NCBI GenBank assembly: GCA_965153455.1
Contig: OZ234497.1
Coordinates: 11,160,001 to 11,224,000 of the forward strand
Direction of reading: 5' to 3'
DNA: 64,000 nt
Origin: Sphagnum compactum
Taxonomy: Eukaryota; Bryophyta; Sphagnopsida; Sphagnales
Position numbers and translations under genes: made by a program
The notes under the pieces: model-generated
What the model saw: only the letters and a program-made list of their open reading frames with translations
What the model was told of the DNA's origin: nothing
The model's database searches: none
Part shown: positions 34,826-64,000 of the stretch, in pieces
Layout of the letters: every line of letters begins with the position of its first letter
How positions within the stretch are numbered: position 1 is the stretch's first letter

Positions 34826-36454
34826 TTAAACTGCTGTTCCAGATTCTGCATAATGCTGAAGGCCTTGTTCTAAGGCCTTCAAGTTTACACCATCCTCCAC
34901 CAACATGCTTGTTACTCCCAATTGTGATACCTGCTCAAGTCAATAGACTGGAACTGAGATAAATCTCCACAAGTAGCAGCCTCTTCAACAACAGAAAATT
35001 GCTGTCATCCACCCAAGGAAATCAAGAAGAAGAGAGAACCTGGGTAGTAAATGACAGGACATGTTAACATGTACACTGAACAGCAGCACAATTTACTGAC
35101 TCAAAAAGAGGAAAAAGTAGACTCACCGACTGTATATTGCGGCTCTCATCATCAAAGAAGAGCATAGATTTATAGGGGATGCCTGTATTCTGCCGAATCT
35201 TTTGGAAATGCTCCACTTTGTGAGTGTAGCTGGGATATATTTGCTGGTTCACAAACATGGTTGTCAGACAAGCCTACAATGCTCATGATCTCAATGCATA
35301 ATATCTCTTCTTGAACCACAATCAACAATAGCCAACATGGTCAGCAGAGACAGGGCATGAGATTGAGAACAACCCCAAGTTTCATGCTCACCATGTCTGC
35401 AAAGAAGGATGGAATGCCCAGTTTGTTAAGGAAACAGTTGGCAATATCTGGTGTGGGTGTCCTGGATGCCACTGCCATTGTCACCCCCTTCTGCTTCAGT
35501 GCATTCAAGATTCCCATTGCCTCTGGATAGAGAGACGGATTCTCCTTCTTGCTTCGGCATTCACTGTGCAACACAAAGCCACAAAATGTCATTGCACAAA
35601 TGCCAAAACCAACATGTGACACACACAAGGATGAAAGATCCCACTAAACAAATAGCATGAGAACAAACTAGAATCATGACGGAGAAATATATCCACTGTG
35701 AGCTGTCAGTGAAACAGGTGTTGATCCTTGATGGGATAATGTCCTTATGGCCAACTGCCTGAATTGGGATCGTCCCATGGATCCCTGTCCCACTGTCAAG
35801 AAAAAAAGACATGGCAAGGAGGCTGATGATCATTATCAAACAATTCTGTGCTTTTCATGATGTCTTTCACCATACCCATTATACGGAAAAAATTATGATT
35901 CCAAAGAGGAATACAAAGCCCCGCAAAACCAGCCTTTTCTTGCAGAAAAGGTGATCTTGCACAAGAAAATACTACCTAATGGATGATGTTCTGTCAGAGT
36001 CGAAGAAGAAATGAGAGGACATACATACTGCGTGATTGACAGAAAGCGAATTCACAGCAGTTTTTCCAAACGAAAAACAGCATAGAAAAAACAAAAAAAC
36101 TTTGTCCACAAACAAGGCAAAATTTACGCAGCCCAGCAGAAGACTACTGAAAAAACTCAAATGTCCTCCCTGGAAGTACAAATTTGTGGCGTTCAAAATA
36201 CCCAATTCAATTCAAGTCGGCTGCTTCTTCTTCTTCTTCTTCAGACAGACAGACAGAAAAATCACAACTTGGAAATGGGTGACAAGAAAGCTGGAAACCC
36301 AAAAAATGAGCACGGTGTTAAGTGTCGAGGAAACTGACCACCAAAACGGCCATAGCGTGTAGTCAAGATCAAACACAACTAGGCGTGGCAACAGTGTGCA
36401 ACTGTGCAGGAGCCTCAACGCCTCCCCCATCACCTCCTCCTCCTCCTTACCCAT
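34826..36454 (-). CDS. Magnesium-dependent phosphatase-1-like HAD phosphatase
   Basis: This is a HAD-superfamily phosphatase; relatives (MDP-1) act on phosphotyrosine and on sugar-phosphate or glycation substrates. Four exons join in phase: 36454-36339, 35563-35392, 35273-35127 and 34930-34826, giving 179 residues, the usual family size. The ATG at 36454 gives MGKEEEEVMGEALRLL. Motif I is VVFDLDYTLWPFW with nucleophile D29 and general acid D31. It is followed by C/ECRSKKENPSLYPEA, MAVASRTPTPDIANCFL (motif II region), THKVEHFQKIRQNTGIPYKS (lysine) and MLFFDDESRNIQSV (motif III, acidic pair). The end is LGVTSMLVEDGVNLKALEQ. Exon 3 start (ACLTTMFVNQQIY) adds about four residues compared with relatives and could be one acceptor off. 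There is no targeting peptide, so it is probably cytosolic. Confidence 0.93.
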
Positions 36455-36479
36455 CACCCAATTGTGGGCAGCAAGCACA

Positions 36480-38225
36480 TCGTGCGCCTTCTCAAAGCTT
36501 CAGGTGCTTTGTGGGAGGATCCAAACCCTAAAAATCTTTTGTCAAAGCTTCGGGTACTTTGTCGCAGACCAAAACCAGTATTGGCCGGACATTTGAGTTG
36601 TCCAATACCCGGCCGGGTAGGTTATTTCAATTACATACGTACAAAAGGGTATTTAATAATTGGATTTTGAAAAATTAACGGACTCCACTTGGTATCAATT
36701 TGGATTTTGAAACCAAACTCATATTTATCATTTTGTCTTGGTAATTATTTTTGACAATAGAGTTATCCGTAAAGTCTTCACCCTGTCTTCACCCTGTCTT
36801 TGGGCCTGCTTTCACCCCCTGTCCCCTCTTTCAGTGGTACCTTGCAAAGTAGGGAAAATTTATTAAATCTCAGTCTAAAATAATGAAACTCAGCATTTAA
36901 TACGCGAGGTTCGAGAGTATGTATAGTAGTTGTACAAGTATGAGCAGTGAAAATAGCAGCAGTGTGGAGGCGCTCAGGAAAAAGGAAAGACAGGATGAAA
37001 CTCCATTTACCACCAAAATTGGTGGAAAAACTAGTTTGGGTCCCAGTTATTTTGGTTAGTAAAAAATTTCATTCCCAGTTACGCATTTGATGCCCTGTTA
37101 TGCTGAATCTCGCCAGCTCACCCCCCCTAATCGCGGGACTTTACCGATAACTCTAATACCAGCTTATTATTTGTCAAGTAATGGTCGAGGACTGGGGCGT
37201 TCTTGGGTAAGCACCTTCTCGAGGGAGCCAAGGGACACCCCAGGAATGCCCTCCTCCGAGGGCATCACCCAACATAAAGTGTCATGATGAATTTTTATTT
37301 TAATTTAATTTAGTACCTAGTGAGTATCATGATTGGGTGTTTTTTCCTTCAAAATGCCCTGTGAATTGAGCTTTATATACAACATTAGATTTTTTTGCCC
37401 AATGTTTTACCCATGATTTAGAGGAACATTTCCACTCTAGGCACTTTTGTATTAAATTTGAATAGCATTATGCTAGTGTAAAACCCATGTTGCTTTGCAA
37501 ATATGCCAGTTATGGCTAGATATTATTCAAATGAATTCATTACTTGAAATTCACTAAAAACATTTATATAGCCTAGGTGTAGAGTAGGAAATAGTATATC
37601 AATTTGAAAGTTGTATTTTTAAAAGGTTTATGAATGAGTGAGAGTATTTATTGCAAAATTAGATTAATATAAAAAGAAATTTGTTGCTTGCAATGGAAAT
37701 GTTTTAAGCATCAATTTTTGAAATATCTTAAAGACTTTTATAAAAGCCCACCCAAATTTGATAAAGTATTTGTTGCAAAAGCAATTATTCAAGGTGAAGC
37801 CCATTATGGGTGCAAGGTTGGGGCAGGAACACTTTGAGGTGCGCAGATTCTTTTTGGGGTGGGCACATTTGTTGGAGGAACATGGTATGGCTCACATTTA
37901 TGACGGCCATGTCTATATGGCAATGACATGGTGCCTATGTGGTGCTTACATGGCACCTACACAACATCCATGAACATTGGGGATGCACGTTCTCAACATG
38001 GGCATTGTAAGTTCCCATTTGAGAACCTATGTCCCTTCATGGGAACACATGTTCCCATGTTGGGTAACATTGTGTGTTCTCACATGAAAACACTAAACAT
38101 TCCTAGTCTTGAGAACATTGGATTTCGCAAACATGGGGAAGGAGAATTCCCGCACATGAACCCCATGTCCCATCATGGTGATACTTAGTCCCATGGTAGG
38201 GAACAAACATTTCCACGTGAAACCT
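36480..38225. other. Intergenic DNA after the phosphatase gene
   Basis: No supported gene. It includes a small perfect palindrome, CATGGGAACA (38038-38047) against TGTTCCCATG (38050-38059), in a stretch rich in GGGAACA/TTCCCAT words (37975-38220). Confidence 0.5.
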
Positions 38226-38229
38226 TTTC

Positions 38230-38720
38230 TATTTGTCCATTGGCTTTGAGCTTTCGTGTATCAAAGAGCATGACATTCCAAGGACAATTTTGAACTTGAG
38301 AACAAGAATGACAAGACCACAGCTTTTGCAACTTATGTTATATTTGTTAGGTTGATTATTACATCAAAATAAAGAAAAGCACCTACATTGGCTTTGAGCT
38401 TTTATGTATCAAAGAATGTGACATTCCAAGGAGGTTGTTGAACTAGAGAACAAGAATGACAAGATTGTGGCTTTTGCAACTTGGGTTGTGTTTCTTATTT
38501 TATTATTACACCAAAACAAAATAGGCACACCTACACCAGCTTTGAGCTTTTATGTATGAAAGAATGTGACATTCTAAGGAGGTTATTGAACTGGAGAACA
38601 AGAATGACAAGATTGTGGCTTTTGCAACTTGGGTTGTGTTTCTTATATTGAACATTACACCAAAACAAAAAGGCACACCTACATTGACTTTGAGCTTTTA
38701 TGTATCATAAAATGTGTGTT
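38230..38720. repeat. 148-bp tandem repeat, about 3.3 copies
   Basis: The phrase GGCTTTGAGCTTTTATGTAT begins at 38242, 38390, 38538 and 38686, a steady 148-bp period. Each full unit also has GTGACATTCCAAGGA, GAGAACAAGAATGACAAGA and GCTTTTGCAACTT. Copies are moderately diverged and non-coding. Confidence 0.92.
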
Positions 38721-40129
38721 AATAGTAAAAAATTGTCCTATGTTAGTTAAAACACCATGGGTGTTAAAAAATGGTAGTATTGTCATTGGATGATAATTAT
38801 TGTTATATAACAAAACAATTTTGGGAGAATTTTAGAATGAAAGTGTTTTTTGACGATAGTCTCGTTAATATAGTGAATTACTTTCATGGGATAGAAAATC
38901 AAAAGTTAATTATGGGAGGAATTTTAATAAAAAAATATTAATTATTAAAAAAAATACTAGTATAATGTACTTAGAAAACATCCTAATAACTATTTAATAC
39001 TAGTGGTAAATATTTTACTTATCATCTTCTATTTACTTGGAGGATGTTAGATAATGGGGGAAGGTAGTACACATTAAAATTGCATAATATTTTGTTATGT
39101 TTTATGTAATAGTTTCTTGTTTCTTCTATAAAGCAGTAGGATATTATTTTTTTATTGTTTTTTCTTTAGAATAGAAAGTATTTTCTACCATAGGACAATA
39201 TCTACCATTAAAAGGCACCAGTAAGGAAGTAGACATGAGATTTAGGGCTTGGAAAGAAAGTAACATTGTTGTAGAGGATAGGCAACAACCACAAAGGGTT
39301 TGTAGGCAATGCAAATGGTAGGCATTAGCTACAAAGGGTTTGCATGCACTACAAAAGGTCCTGAGGGAAATAAATGAGAATAATTTTTTAAAGCACAAAA
39401 ATGGCTACAAACACACTAAAAGGATTAGGGGCATCAAGGTCAAAGTCCTTTCTAAAGACTACATTTGACATATGGCATTCATGTGTTGGTCTATCTCTTT
39501 AATTAAAATTTTCATTTTTATTCTAGTTTATAGTTGTGCTAAATGTAATTACTTTTTGCTACATCTCCACATCTTTGTCTACAACATATATATTATGCAT
39601 CCATGCTTTGAATAACATAAAAATGGATAACTTTTGTCAAAGACACCTTCTCAAAATTCATAATTCTCATGGTCAAAAACACATTTGAAACAAACACACT
39701 CAAGTCCTTTTTATTATTATTCATCAATATTAAAATCCTTTTCAATTTTGAGATGGAACATAACACATTTGAAAATGAAAAAAGATGTTTGAAAAATCAG
39801 ATTGTCCATAATTGTTTTGAACATTGAAACTTTGCAAGCAATGGAACCTAAAAATAAAAATAAAAATCCAATTTATTATGCTCCCCTTATGATTTATCAA
39901 AAAATAATAAATGACAATTTTTAGTATTATCCACACATAATGTGACTCCTTTTACTGTGTTTGCACCTTTTATTGACAATAGCTCCCCAAATGTGTCCAT
40001 CAATTGAAACAACATACTAGGTTTGGGGAGTGGCAAGAAACATTTAGAAAGTAAAAAAAATAGTGGGAATGATGGGAGAACATTAGGGGACTGCAATGTC
40101 ATGTTTTAACAATGGTTTGAAAACAACAA
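38721..40129. other. AT-rich non-coding DNA
   Basis: Nothing recognisable beyond short A/T-rich runs and a repeated GGCA...ACAAAGGGTTTG phrase at about 39285-39345. Confidence 0.45.
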
Positions 40130-40340
40130 AAAATATTCCCCTCATGTTTCTCGTCATCCCTTGATGTCCACCAACATCCCCTTATCATCCCATCTTGTCC
40201 ATTGATATTATTGACATTTCTTGTCGTCCCCCATCATCCCCCAATGTTCCCAAATGTCCCTTGTTGTCTTCTCAACATCCCTTGCTATCTTTTGCCATCC
40301 TCTATTGTCTCATGCACCCCTTCTTGTCAGCAATGTATCC
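40130..40340. repeat. Degenerate pyrimidine-rich minisatellite
   Basis: Repeated variants of CATCCCTTGTTGTC / CATCCCCCAATGTTCCC run through this stretch (for example 40150-40270). They appear as purine-rich GGGATGA words on the other strand. No coding role is seen. Confidence 0.6.
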
Positions 40341-41164
40341 TAATCCTAGATGGGACATCCCCTAAATTAGAAAAATCTTTATCGAAAGTTAAAAATTACT
40401 AGGGATGTCCAATTCAAGAGATGTCCTTCATGTCTAAAGGACATCCTAGAAAAAAATATGTTTTTAACCATTGTAGGATTTTGTAGGATGAAGGTTCAAT
40501 TCCCCTTCAAGTTGTTCCACTTCACTTGCAAAGTTAGCAATGTTTACAATCAACAAGGGTGCAATTCTAGCATACACTTTCAATCTTTAGATTGTGTGTA
40601 CCTCCTAATCTCTAGCGAGTAATTAGGGTTTTGTTGATGATCAACTAAACTTGATTGATGTTTCATAATTACTTTCTTTGAAATGGTCATTCATTAGAAC
40701 ATATTCTTTGAATCATGCGGACAAAAATGCAACTAGAAAAATATTCTTGGAACATTTGAGAATATTAACTGCCTATTATTTGCTAATTTTTTCTAGAATG
40801 TGTTTCAGTTAATGTCATTGATATTTGAAATTGTTGGTACTGAATTTCAACATCATGCAATTGTTGTGTTCTTGTAAAGGTTAATCTTATTTTTTGGGCT
40901 AGTTTTTTGTTAAATGTAATGAGGTTTGTTGGGTAGCTTTGTGTAAGGTTCCTAGCACAATGTGACTAATCCATCAATTGTCTATGTACATAGTGTTATA
41001 CATATGTGCAAATAATGGCAAAAATGTTGTGTTGGATCTATTGGGGGTTGCATAGTTGATCTTACAAGTTACAGAGCTTTGATCAACTATAAGTGGGTCT
41101 AAACACACTCAAGGGAACTAATTGATTATTGAATCCAAGGACTAGAAGTCCTTTTGGAATCCTT

Positions 41165-41815
41165 TCGATTTTTTCATAGAAAGGATTTTGTTTTTTTGGG
41201 CAATTTGTTACTAAATATGCATAGAGTTGCCTTAATATAACATATGTTGTGTTTTAATCATTGTTAAATGAATATGAAATCTCAAAAGTTTCAAATATGC
41301 AATTTTGTTTTGAAAAGTGATCATGATTTCAAATCATACCAAAATATGTTAGCTGCTTTGAGGTTTAAGGTTTTATATTATAAACTACAACTTTTTTCAT
41401 ATGCACATTACATCCCATTTACACGTGGAATTTTTTTTCTGACATTATGAAATTTTGGAAGATACTTTGAATTTCTATTTTTTTCAAATTCCACATTTTT
41501 TACGTTGTGAGCGTTTTTGAGTTTTTTTTCAATTTGTTTATCATCAAAAAAATTTATTGAAAGAATTCTTCGTTTAAGACTTTGAAAATTTGTCATTATC
41601 TAATGAAGTTGTTGTCCAAGTACAAAAGTCCTTTACCAAAACCAAAACTTAAAATTAAAGCAAATGAATATTTATTTTGAATTCCTCAATAATCATTTAA
41701 CACAACTTTAATTTCCATGATTATCATGATTTTCACATGGTAATGCATAATTATATGTATATAATTTGACAAGGTTTCTAGCCCCTATTATTGTGATCAC
41801 ACCTAAATGATATGT
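41165..41815. repeat. Unclassified dispersed repeat, copy 2
   Basis: It is collinear with 26172-26865 (same phrase order from TTTTTCATAGAAAGGA to GTGATCACACC). The flanks of the two copies do not match, which defines the repeat ends to within roughly 20-50 bp. No TG..CA ends or clear target duplication. Confidence 0.75.
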
Positions 41816-42879
41816 TTGTTCTTAAATAATTAATTTGTGGAATACCCATATGAACATTCACATTTTCCCATTATATGTTGTCAATTTCAAGTTGCTTTTA
41901 ACATGGCATGGTAACCTATTGCTTTTGCAAAAAAAATTATTTCTAAAAAATGTTTAGTTTGGTCTTTCTATGTTTTGATTACAACTATGGAAATCTCATT
42001 TTGTTTTAGATATTGAACCCAACATAACCATTGAATTGAAGTTATTCATGCATGACATATGTTGGAAGATATTTAGAATCTTGTAGATTGATATGAAGTT
42101 CTAGTGATATCTTCATGTGCTTATAATGAAGTGTGTTCTAAGTTTATATCCTTTGATTATCATTTTTTCTAGTAGCATTTTCAATCAATCATGTAGGATG
42201 GGTCTTGATTTTTGGGCAACATAATCTCTGATAACCCATACCTTATCATCAATCTAAATTGTTTTGGATATAGGATATGTTTATATGCAATACAATCACC
42301 CTTCTTGGTAGTAATCCTAGTAACTATTGACCTCAAAAGAAATTCAATGTGATTAGGAGTTGAAAGAGACTTAAGCTTTCTTTCCTTTTCAAGGCCTTCC
42401 ACCTTGTGTGCCATTGCAAATTGTTTGGGTAATGCTTTAGTCATTGGGTTTCCTATTTATTATAAAGTATTCTTGAGAGGTTGAGTGTTTCTTGCTATGT
42501 GTAGAATATATACATGCACCATTCCATTTTATCAATGATAATCTATGTTGTGAGCTTATGTAACAAGTTCTTATGCACAATGAATAGGTTACGGGCCCAT
42601 CCATGGTGTCCCATGTGTGTTTAGATTTCTTTAATTGAACATTATTATTGAAAAAGTGGATAGGGTTGTCAAAATGTTTTGACCCTTGATCTATTATCTT
42701 TGATCTTATCCTAAAGAGCTTGATTTTGGAATTTTTTTATTAAACATTCCTTTTTTGGTACCCCAATTGTGATTAGCCCAACCCAACACTTGTCCAATCT
42801 TTTGTCAAGCCATTGCAAGGTGATTGTTGAAAAACCTCATTAGTTGTGAGACTTTTATAGTTTTTAGAATAAATTCATT

Positions 42880-45800
42880 GACACATGAGAAGAAAATGAC
42901 TAAAACCATTCACCGACTTCAAGAATTTTTTTACAAATGCAAGGTGGAGGAGGGAGAAGACATAGTTGATTTCTTGGACAATTGGAAATCATCATAAAAA
43001 AACTTAAAGGCATGAATAACAACAACAACAATTATTTAACCATGATCACTAAGGTCTTAAACAACTGCCAAACAATTTGAAGCATTTTAGATTAAGGCAA
43101 GGATTTTGGTATATTAATGTTACAACTTTTCACCAAAGAAAGTGGGTTAAAAATTCCTAGAGGGGGGAGATTGTATAATGACAAATGAAGTAAAAGAAGG
43201 TCAAGCAAAAGAATGGTTAAACATTCAAGCCATGATGGTTGGTATCAAATCAATTAAACACAAATATAAAAATGTGTGGATTTTAGATACGAGATCCACT
43301 CAACACATGATAGAGTATGGCACATGCAAGTTCAAACACTATCATGACACAAAAAGGATCAAACAATGGTACATGGAGTTGAGATTTCCAATTTCCAAAT
43401 TGTCGGAGTGGGAAACATTGACGTGTTGGTGAAGATCAATGACACATGGCACATGTCAAAGTTGAAGAGTGTTTTGGATGTTCCAAAGTTGGGAAGGAGT
43501 ATTTTCTTGATTAGAAGAACCATCAAGGCAAGTGTAACATCATCCATACCCTAAATGCACGTTAATTATTACACGAGGGAACAATTATGATGGAAGGTTT
43601 AACAATTGGTGGTAGTTACACATAAGCTCACAAACCACCCCAACACAAGGTTTATTTGGTTGATGTTAAGAAGGAGATGATTGGATCGTTAATTGGATCA
43701 TTTCTTGGGGAGAGAAAAGGAGATGCTATCAATAGCCTTGAAATATGGCACAAAAAGTTGTGTCATGTTAATTGCTAGACATGATACAAGGTGAAAGCAT
43801 GATTAATTAGACACTCTGTGATACTTGTTTACATAAATGGAAAGTAGCCATAAAATACACCTTCATATAGTAAACTTTAAAATATTACTTATTCCAATGA
43901 TCAACATGGGCATGTTCTTTGACTTTATGCCAATGATATGTTTAATGTCCATTTAAGTAGATTTTTCACAATTGCAAGTAGATTTTTAAAAAAAAAATTG
44001 GGTACTTGTTTCAGAGAAAGTAGGTTTACAATAGAAGAAATATTGGATTTTTCTACTTTCTTGGATATTGTTGCTCTCAAATATACTTATGTGCTTTTAA
44101 CTTTTATTTTAAAAGTAATAATATATCAAGTTTTCTAATGTAAAAATATTTTTTGAACACATTTTGGCTAGTGTGTTCCAAAAATATTTTAAACCTACTT
44201 TTATTATACGAAAGTTTCCCAAACTTTGTATACAACAAACTATAAACCCACTATTGAGCAGCATGATGGTTTGATAATGATTGAAAACATTTTGACTCTA
44301 CTTTCTTGCATTTATGTGCAAAAATATGACTGCATGAACGATAATTACTTTTTGTGTCTAATTGATCATGTTTTTACCCTACAACATAAACAATGGAAAT
44401 AATGGTAAATGGTTTGTTGTTAGCCAACAAGAAGGAACCACCATTTTGTGAAGGCTATGTGTTTGGGAAGGCAAAACCAAGCTCATTTGCAAAAAAAAGA
44501 TGTGAAAATTTGAGTAACTAAGATTGTAAATATAGTCCATATCAAACTTTGTGGTCCTTTTAACACAAAGTCAAAAGGAGGGCTGGTTATTACATCATTT
44601 TAAAGATGATCACTTGTCATATGAAATCTTATGTAATATAGCCAAGAAGTTAGATGCATTGTCTTGTTTTGATAAATATGTTGGATTCATGAAAAAAAAA
44701 CTAGACAAAATGTTAAATAAAGTGGGTGAATTCAGAATGAACTTGGGTTTTGGGTGTATATTGTAATTGTCGATGCAAAACAAAATCTAACCATGACATC
44801 TACTTCAAAGCAAAATGGAGTAGCCAACAGGGAAAACCAAACCATTGTTGAGTTGGTTTGGAACATGATTTATGATAGTGAATTGCACTTGAGGTTTTGG
44901 GTTGAGGCACCACAAACAATAATATACACATTAAACCGCATTGAGACATGCACACTAAAAGGCAAGACATTATTCAAAACATGGACAAAAGAAAAGCCAT
45001 TTGTGATCCATATGAAAGTTTTCGGTTGTGATGCATATGTTCATGTCTTGAAGGAGCTTTGGAAGAAATTAAATGCCAAAAGTGTGAAGGGAGTGTTCAT
45101 GGCCTATAATCCAACCAACAAAGCATATTGTTTGTGGTTGAATGACGAGAAGAAGAAGATTGATGAAAGTCGTGATATCACTTTCAATGAAGAAGAAATG
45201 TCAAGCCAAAATCGAAACAAAGACACATGGGCAACAAAACATGTGTTCTTTAAAACTAATGAACCATTTAGAATTTCAACATACATGTTCTTGGAACAAT
45301 TGTTGGTAGTAGTGAAAATGCACCATTGATCAACACCAATGGAAGTTAGTTTCATGTTTGTTGATTTTAATGATTGATTGATTTAATTTACTAATGAAGT
45401 TGAACATTTGAACCATCAGGAGGTCACAAACAATACACAAACCGCAAAGCAAGTGGAACATCAAGAAGATTTTTGAACTTTGAATGCAAGACTTGGATGA
45501 AGCAATAAGTTGACATTGAAGAAAATATTGACATCTTTTAGATGTTGAGGAGTTGGGGCTTAAGCTATGAAAAATTCATAGTTGTATGGTGATTGGTTCT
45601 ACCCTAGAAAGATAGAACATGGGAGAACACATGAGAACAACACATAAAATGAGCCATAGAATTTTTACAATCCTTTGAATTTTATAAACATAGGAAATGA
45701 CTTGAGACAATACGACACAAATACAAATCGTCTTTGGAGAATGAAACATGGGTATTTGAGGAGTTGCCCCTTGGATGAAAGAAAATCAACTGCAAATGGG

Positions 45801-45880
45801 TTTACAAATTAAAGTACAATGTGGTAGGAGAAGTCAACATATATACAAATTCAATTTTTTTGCAAGAGCTTAGACTCCAA
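42880..45880 (+). mobile_element. Decayed Ty1/copia retrotransposon
   Basis: Fragments of a copia polyprotein in order on the + strand, broken by stops and frame changes. A gag-like piece (RLQEFFYKCKVEEGEDIVDF, about 42910) is followed by a pre-protease region NVWILDTRSTQHMIE (43271-43315, usual family form WILDSGA) and WHKKLCHVN (about 43750). Next come integrase core pieces (HFKDDHLSYE at about 44595; SKQNGVANRENQTIVEL, LRFWVEAPQTIIYTLNR and MKVFGCDAYVHVLKE at 44805-45055) and the start of reverse transcriptase (NETWVFEELPLG, KWVYKLKYN at 45740-45820). RNase H and LTRs were not found, so the right part is lost. Confidence 0.85.
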
Positions 45881-47470
45881 TTTTGGTTAGGTTGGGGTTT
45901 TTTGGGAAGAATAATCAAGTTTTGGGTCTAGTGTTTTTTAATGAAAAGGACAATTTGTCAATTCCATGTTTAAAGAATATTTTTAAAAATAGAAACCAAT
46001 CAATTATTTAAATTGTTAATTCCTTGGGCTGATAGTTCTAAGCTTTACGAAGGTCATTGGTTTCAATTTCAAGGTGGGGACAAGTCCAACTTTTAAAAAT
46101 TAATATAAGAATTTTTGGTAGGGATGTTTCTTCAAAATCTTGATTCTTTAGAGAATGCATCTTTTTGGTCTCATTCTCTTGCAAGTTACTAAACTTCAAG
46201 AAATGAGTTGGTTTTTATTTTCATTGTGAAATTCATTATGAGTGGGAAGGGATTGGAAATAAAACAAAGTTAGGAGTAGGGAGTGGGAAGTAAGGGGGAA
46301 AATAGCGAAGACATGGGAAAGAATCTTTGTGGTAAAATTCACAAGGAGTGGGAAGCAAGAAAAAAGACAAGGGGTGTGTCATAATACCACCTTGCCAATC
46401 TTTGAAGCCCAGTTTTCATCTTAGGGTTTTAGATTTTTTCATATTTGGTTCTCAAAACTTCTAGCAACTTTTCATCACACCAAATATTGATGATGCTTGT
46501 TATTACCAAGTGAACGGTAGAAATTTAACAAGGCATGATTCAGACATTTGATTAGTTGGATAAGATTTAGACATTTGATTAGTTAGACACGATTAAGACA
46601 TTTGACTAGTTTGATTTCCAAATTACATTTGGAGGGAAAGGATTTAGGATCTAGTTTTGGAATTTGATGAAGGTTGGGAGATTGTTTGTTTAAACAACAA
46701 AGATAGATTTAGAGAGTTCCTAGAAAAGAGAATACAAATACGATATGAAGTTTAGAGTTTTGTTGGATTGTATAAACACATATTTCCATGTTTTTCTTTT
46801 ATGATTTATACACTTTACACATACACTTTACACTATAGACGTTTGATATGTTCAATTGTGAATAATGAGAACAATTAAAAATTGACGAGGAAACAATGAA
46901 TATACTTTGAAACTATTGCGTGTTTTGAATAAATAGCTAAACTCTAATCACAGATTATCCTTATCCAAGATAATTCCAAATCTGAGAAATAATGGAACAA
47001 TAATTCTAATAAAAAAAGTGTGTGAATATAGCGTACACATGATTTTGAATGCATTGATCCAACAGATTGTATGTGTGGAAAGTACTATTGTATGTACAAT
47101 ATGAAAGTATAGTATGTACCTAAACTTTAGCCTCAATTTTTTTCCTTCCCATCAGAGATTTTTTTAGCCTTGCCAGATTTCAGTTTGTACGGGGTACTTG
47201 GGGTGAGCTAATCACATGAGCTTGGTTAACAAAACTTGGTTAATCATGTAGCAAACCCAAAAGAAAGGAAAGAGAGAGAAATGAAGGATAAATGCAAACA
47301 TTGTGAATATTTAACTGCTGGAATTGTACAAAGTGATGGGTTGTTGTGGGTACTCCCACCTCTGCTTGCTATCAAAAACAAATTGGTAACTAAATGATGC
47401 CACTTTCAGCACCAGGCCAACTTAATGTGCTTCCAAAGACAGAGAAAGGGTAAGTAGAAGAAACTGAAGG
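45881..47470. other. Intergenic DNA and 3' flank of the BEACH gene
   Basis: AT-rich, no supported gene. The final part (47250-47470) probably contains the 3' UTR of the BEACH-WD40 gene. Confidence 0.45.
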
Positions 47471-47473
47471 CGC

Positions 47474-64000
<16,527 letters not shown>

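Noticed and set aside
44754-45329. Copia integrase frame as an intact gene
   Set aside because: It is the best-kept fragment of a polyprotein that is broken on both sides and lacks most of reverse transcriptase and RNase H.

Overview
The window is nuclear DNA from a land plant. It holds spliced GT-AG genes with plant-type proteins: a plastid acyl-ACP desaturase, a plant kinesin-5, a plant CLU/TSS-REC family protein and a SPIRRIG-type BEACH protein. These are separated by AT-rich repeat and retroelement DNA. Introns are short (about 60-300 bp), and the one near-intact LTR element is a chromodomain Ty3/gypsy element with a sushi/Tcn1-like gag. From what I know of that group this fits a non-seed plant (moss, lycophyte or fern) better than a flowering plant, but the species cannot be named from the sequence.

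Layout. (1) 0.1-3.0 kb, + strand: 3' end of a CLU/TSS-REC family gene whose last exon is interrupted by frame changes. (2) 4.3-11.0 kb, - strand: a complete kinesin-5 gene, convergent with the first, containing a GC-AG intron in motor loop 5. (3) 11.8-18.0 kb: AT-rich DNA with a 33-base C tract, a 30-bp-arm foldback, decayed tandem repeats and a G-run/C-run hairpin. (4) 18.05-24.24 kb, - strand: a young but defective chromovirus with LTRs, CTATG target duplication, gag, pol, chromodomain, a five-copy 155-bp leader repeat and an apparent self-priming primer-binding site. (5) 25.3-29.0 kb, + strand: an intron-free, decayed clathrin heavy chain retrocopy ending in poly(A), interrupted by a dispersed repeat whose second copy lies at 41.2-41.8 kb. 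(6) 30.2-36.5 kb: an island of three genes: acyl-ACP desaturase (+), a small CXXC zinc-finger protein (-) and a magnesium-dependent phosphatase-1-like protein (-). (7) 36.5-47.4 kb: repeat DNA with a 148-bp tandem array, the second dispersed repeat and a decayed Ty1/copia element. (8) 47.5-64 kb, - strand: most of a large BEACH-WD40 gene (SPIRRIG type) with a C-terminal FYVE-like zinc finger, running off the right edge.

The host genes are unrelated housekeeping functions (division spindle, plastid lipid, phosphatase, membrane traffic, organelle distribution); nothing suggests a cluster. The most notable signals are in the mobile DNA. The LTR element has a TATA box, a predicted transcript start 33 nt downstream, and a primer-binding site complementary to that predicted 5' end. 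This is the arrangement expected for Tf1/sushi-type self-primed reverse transcription.
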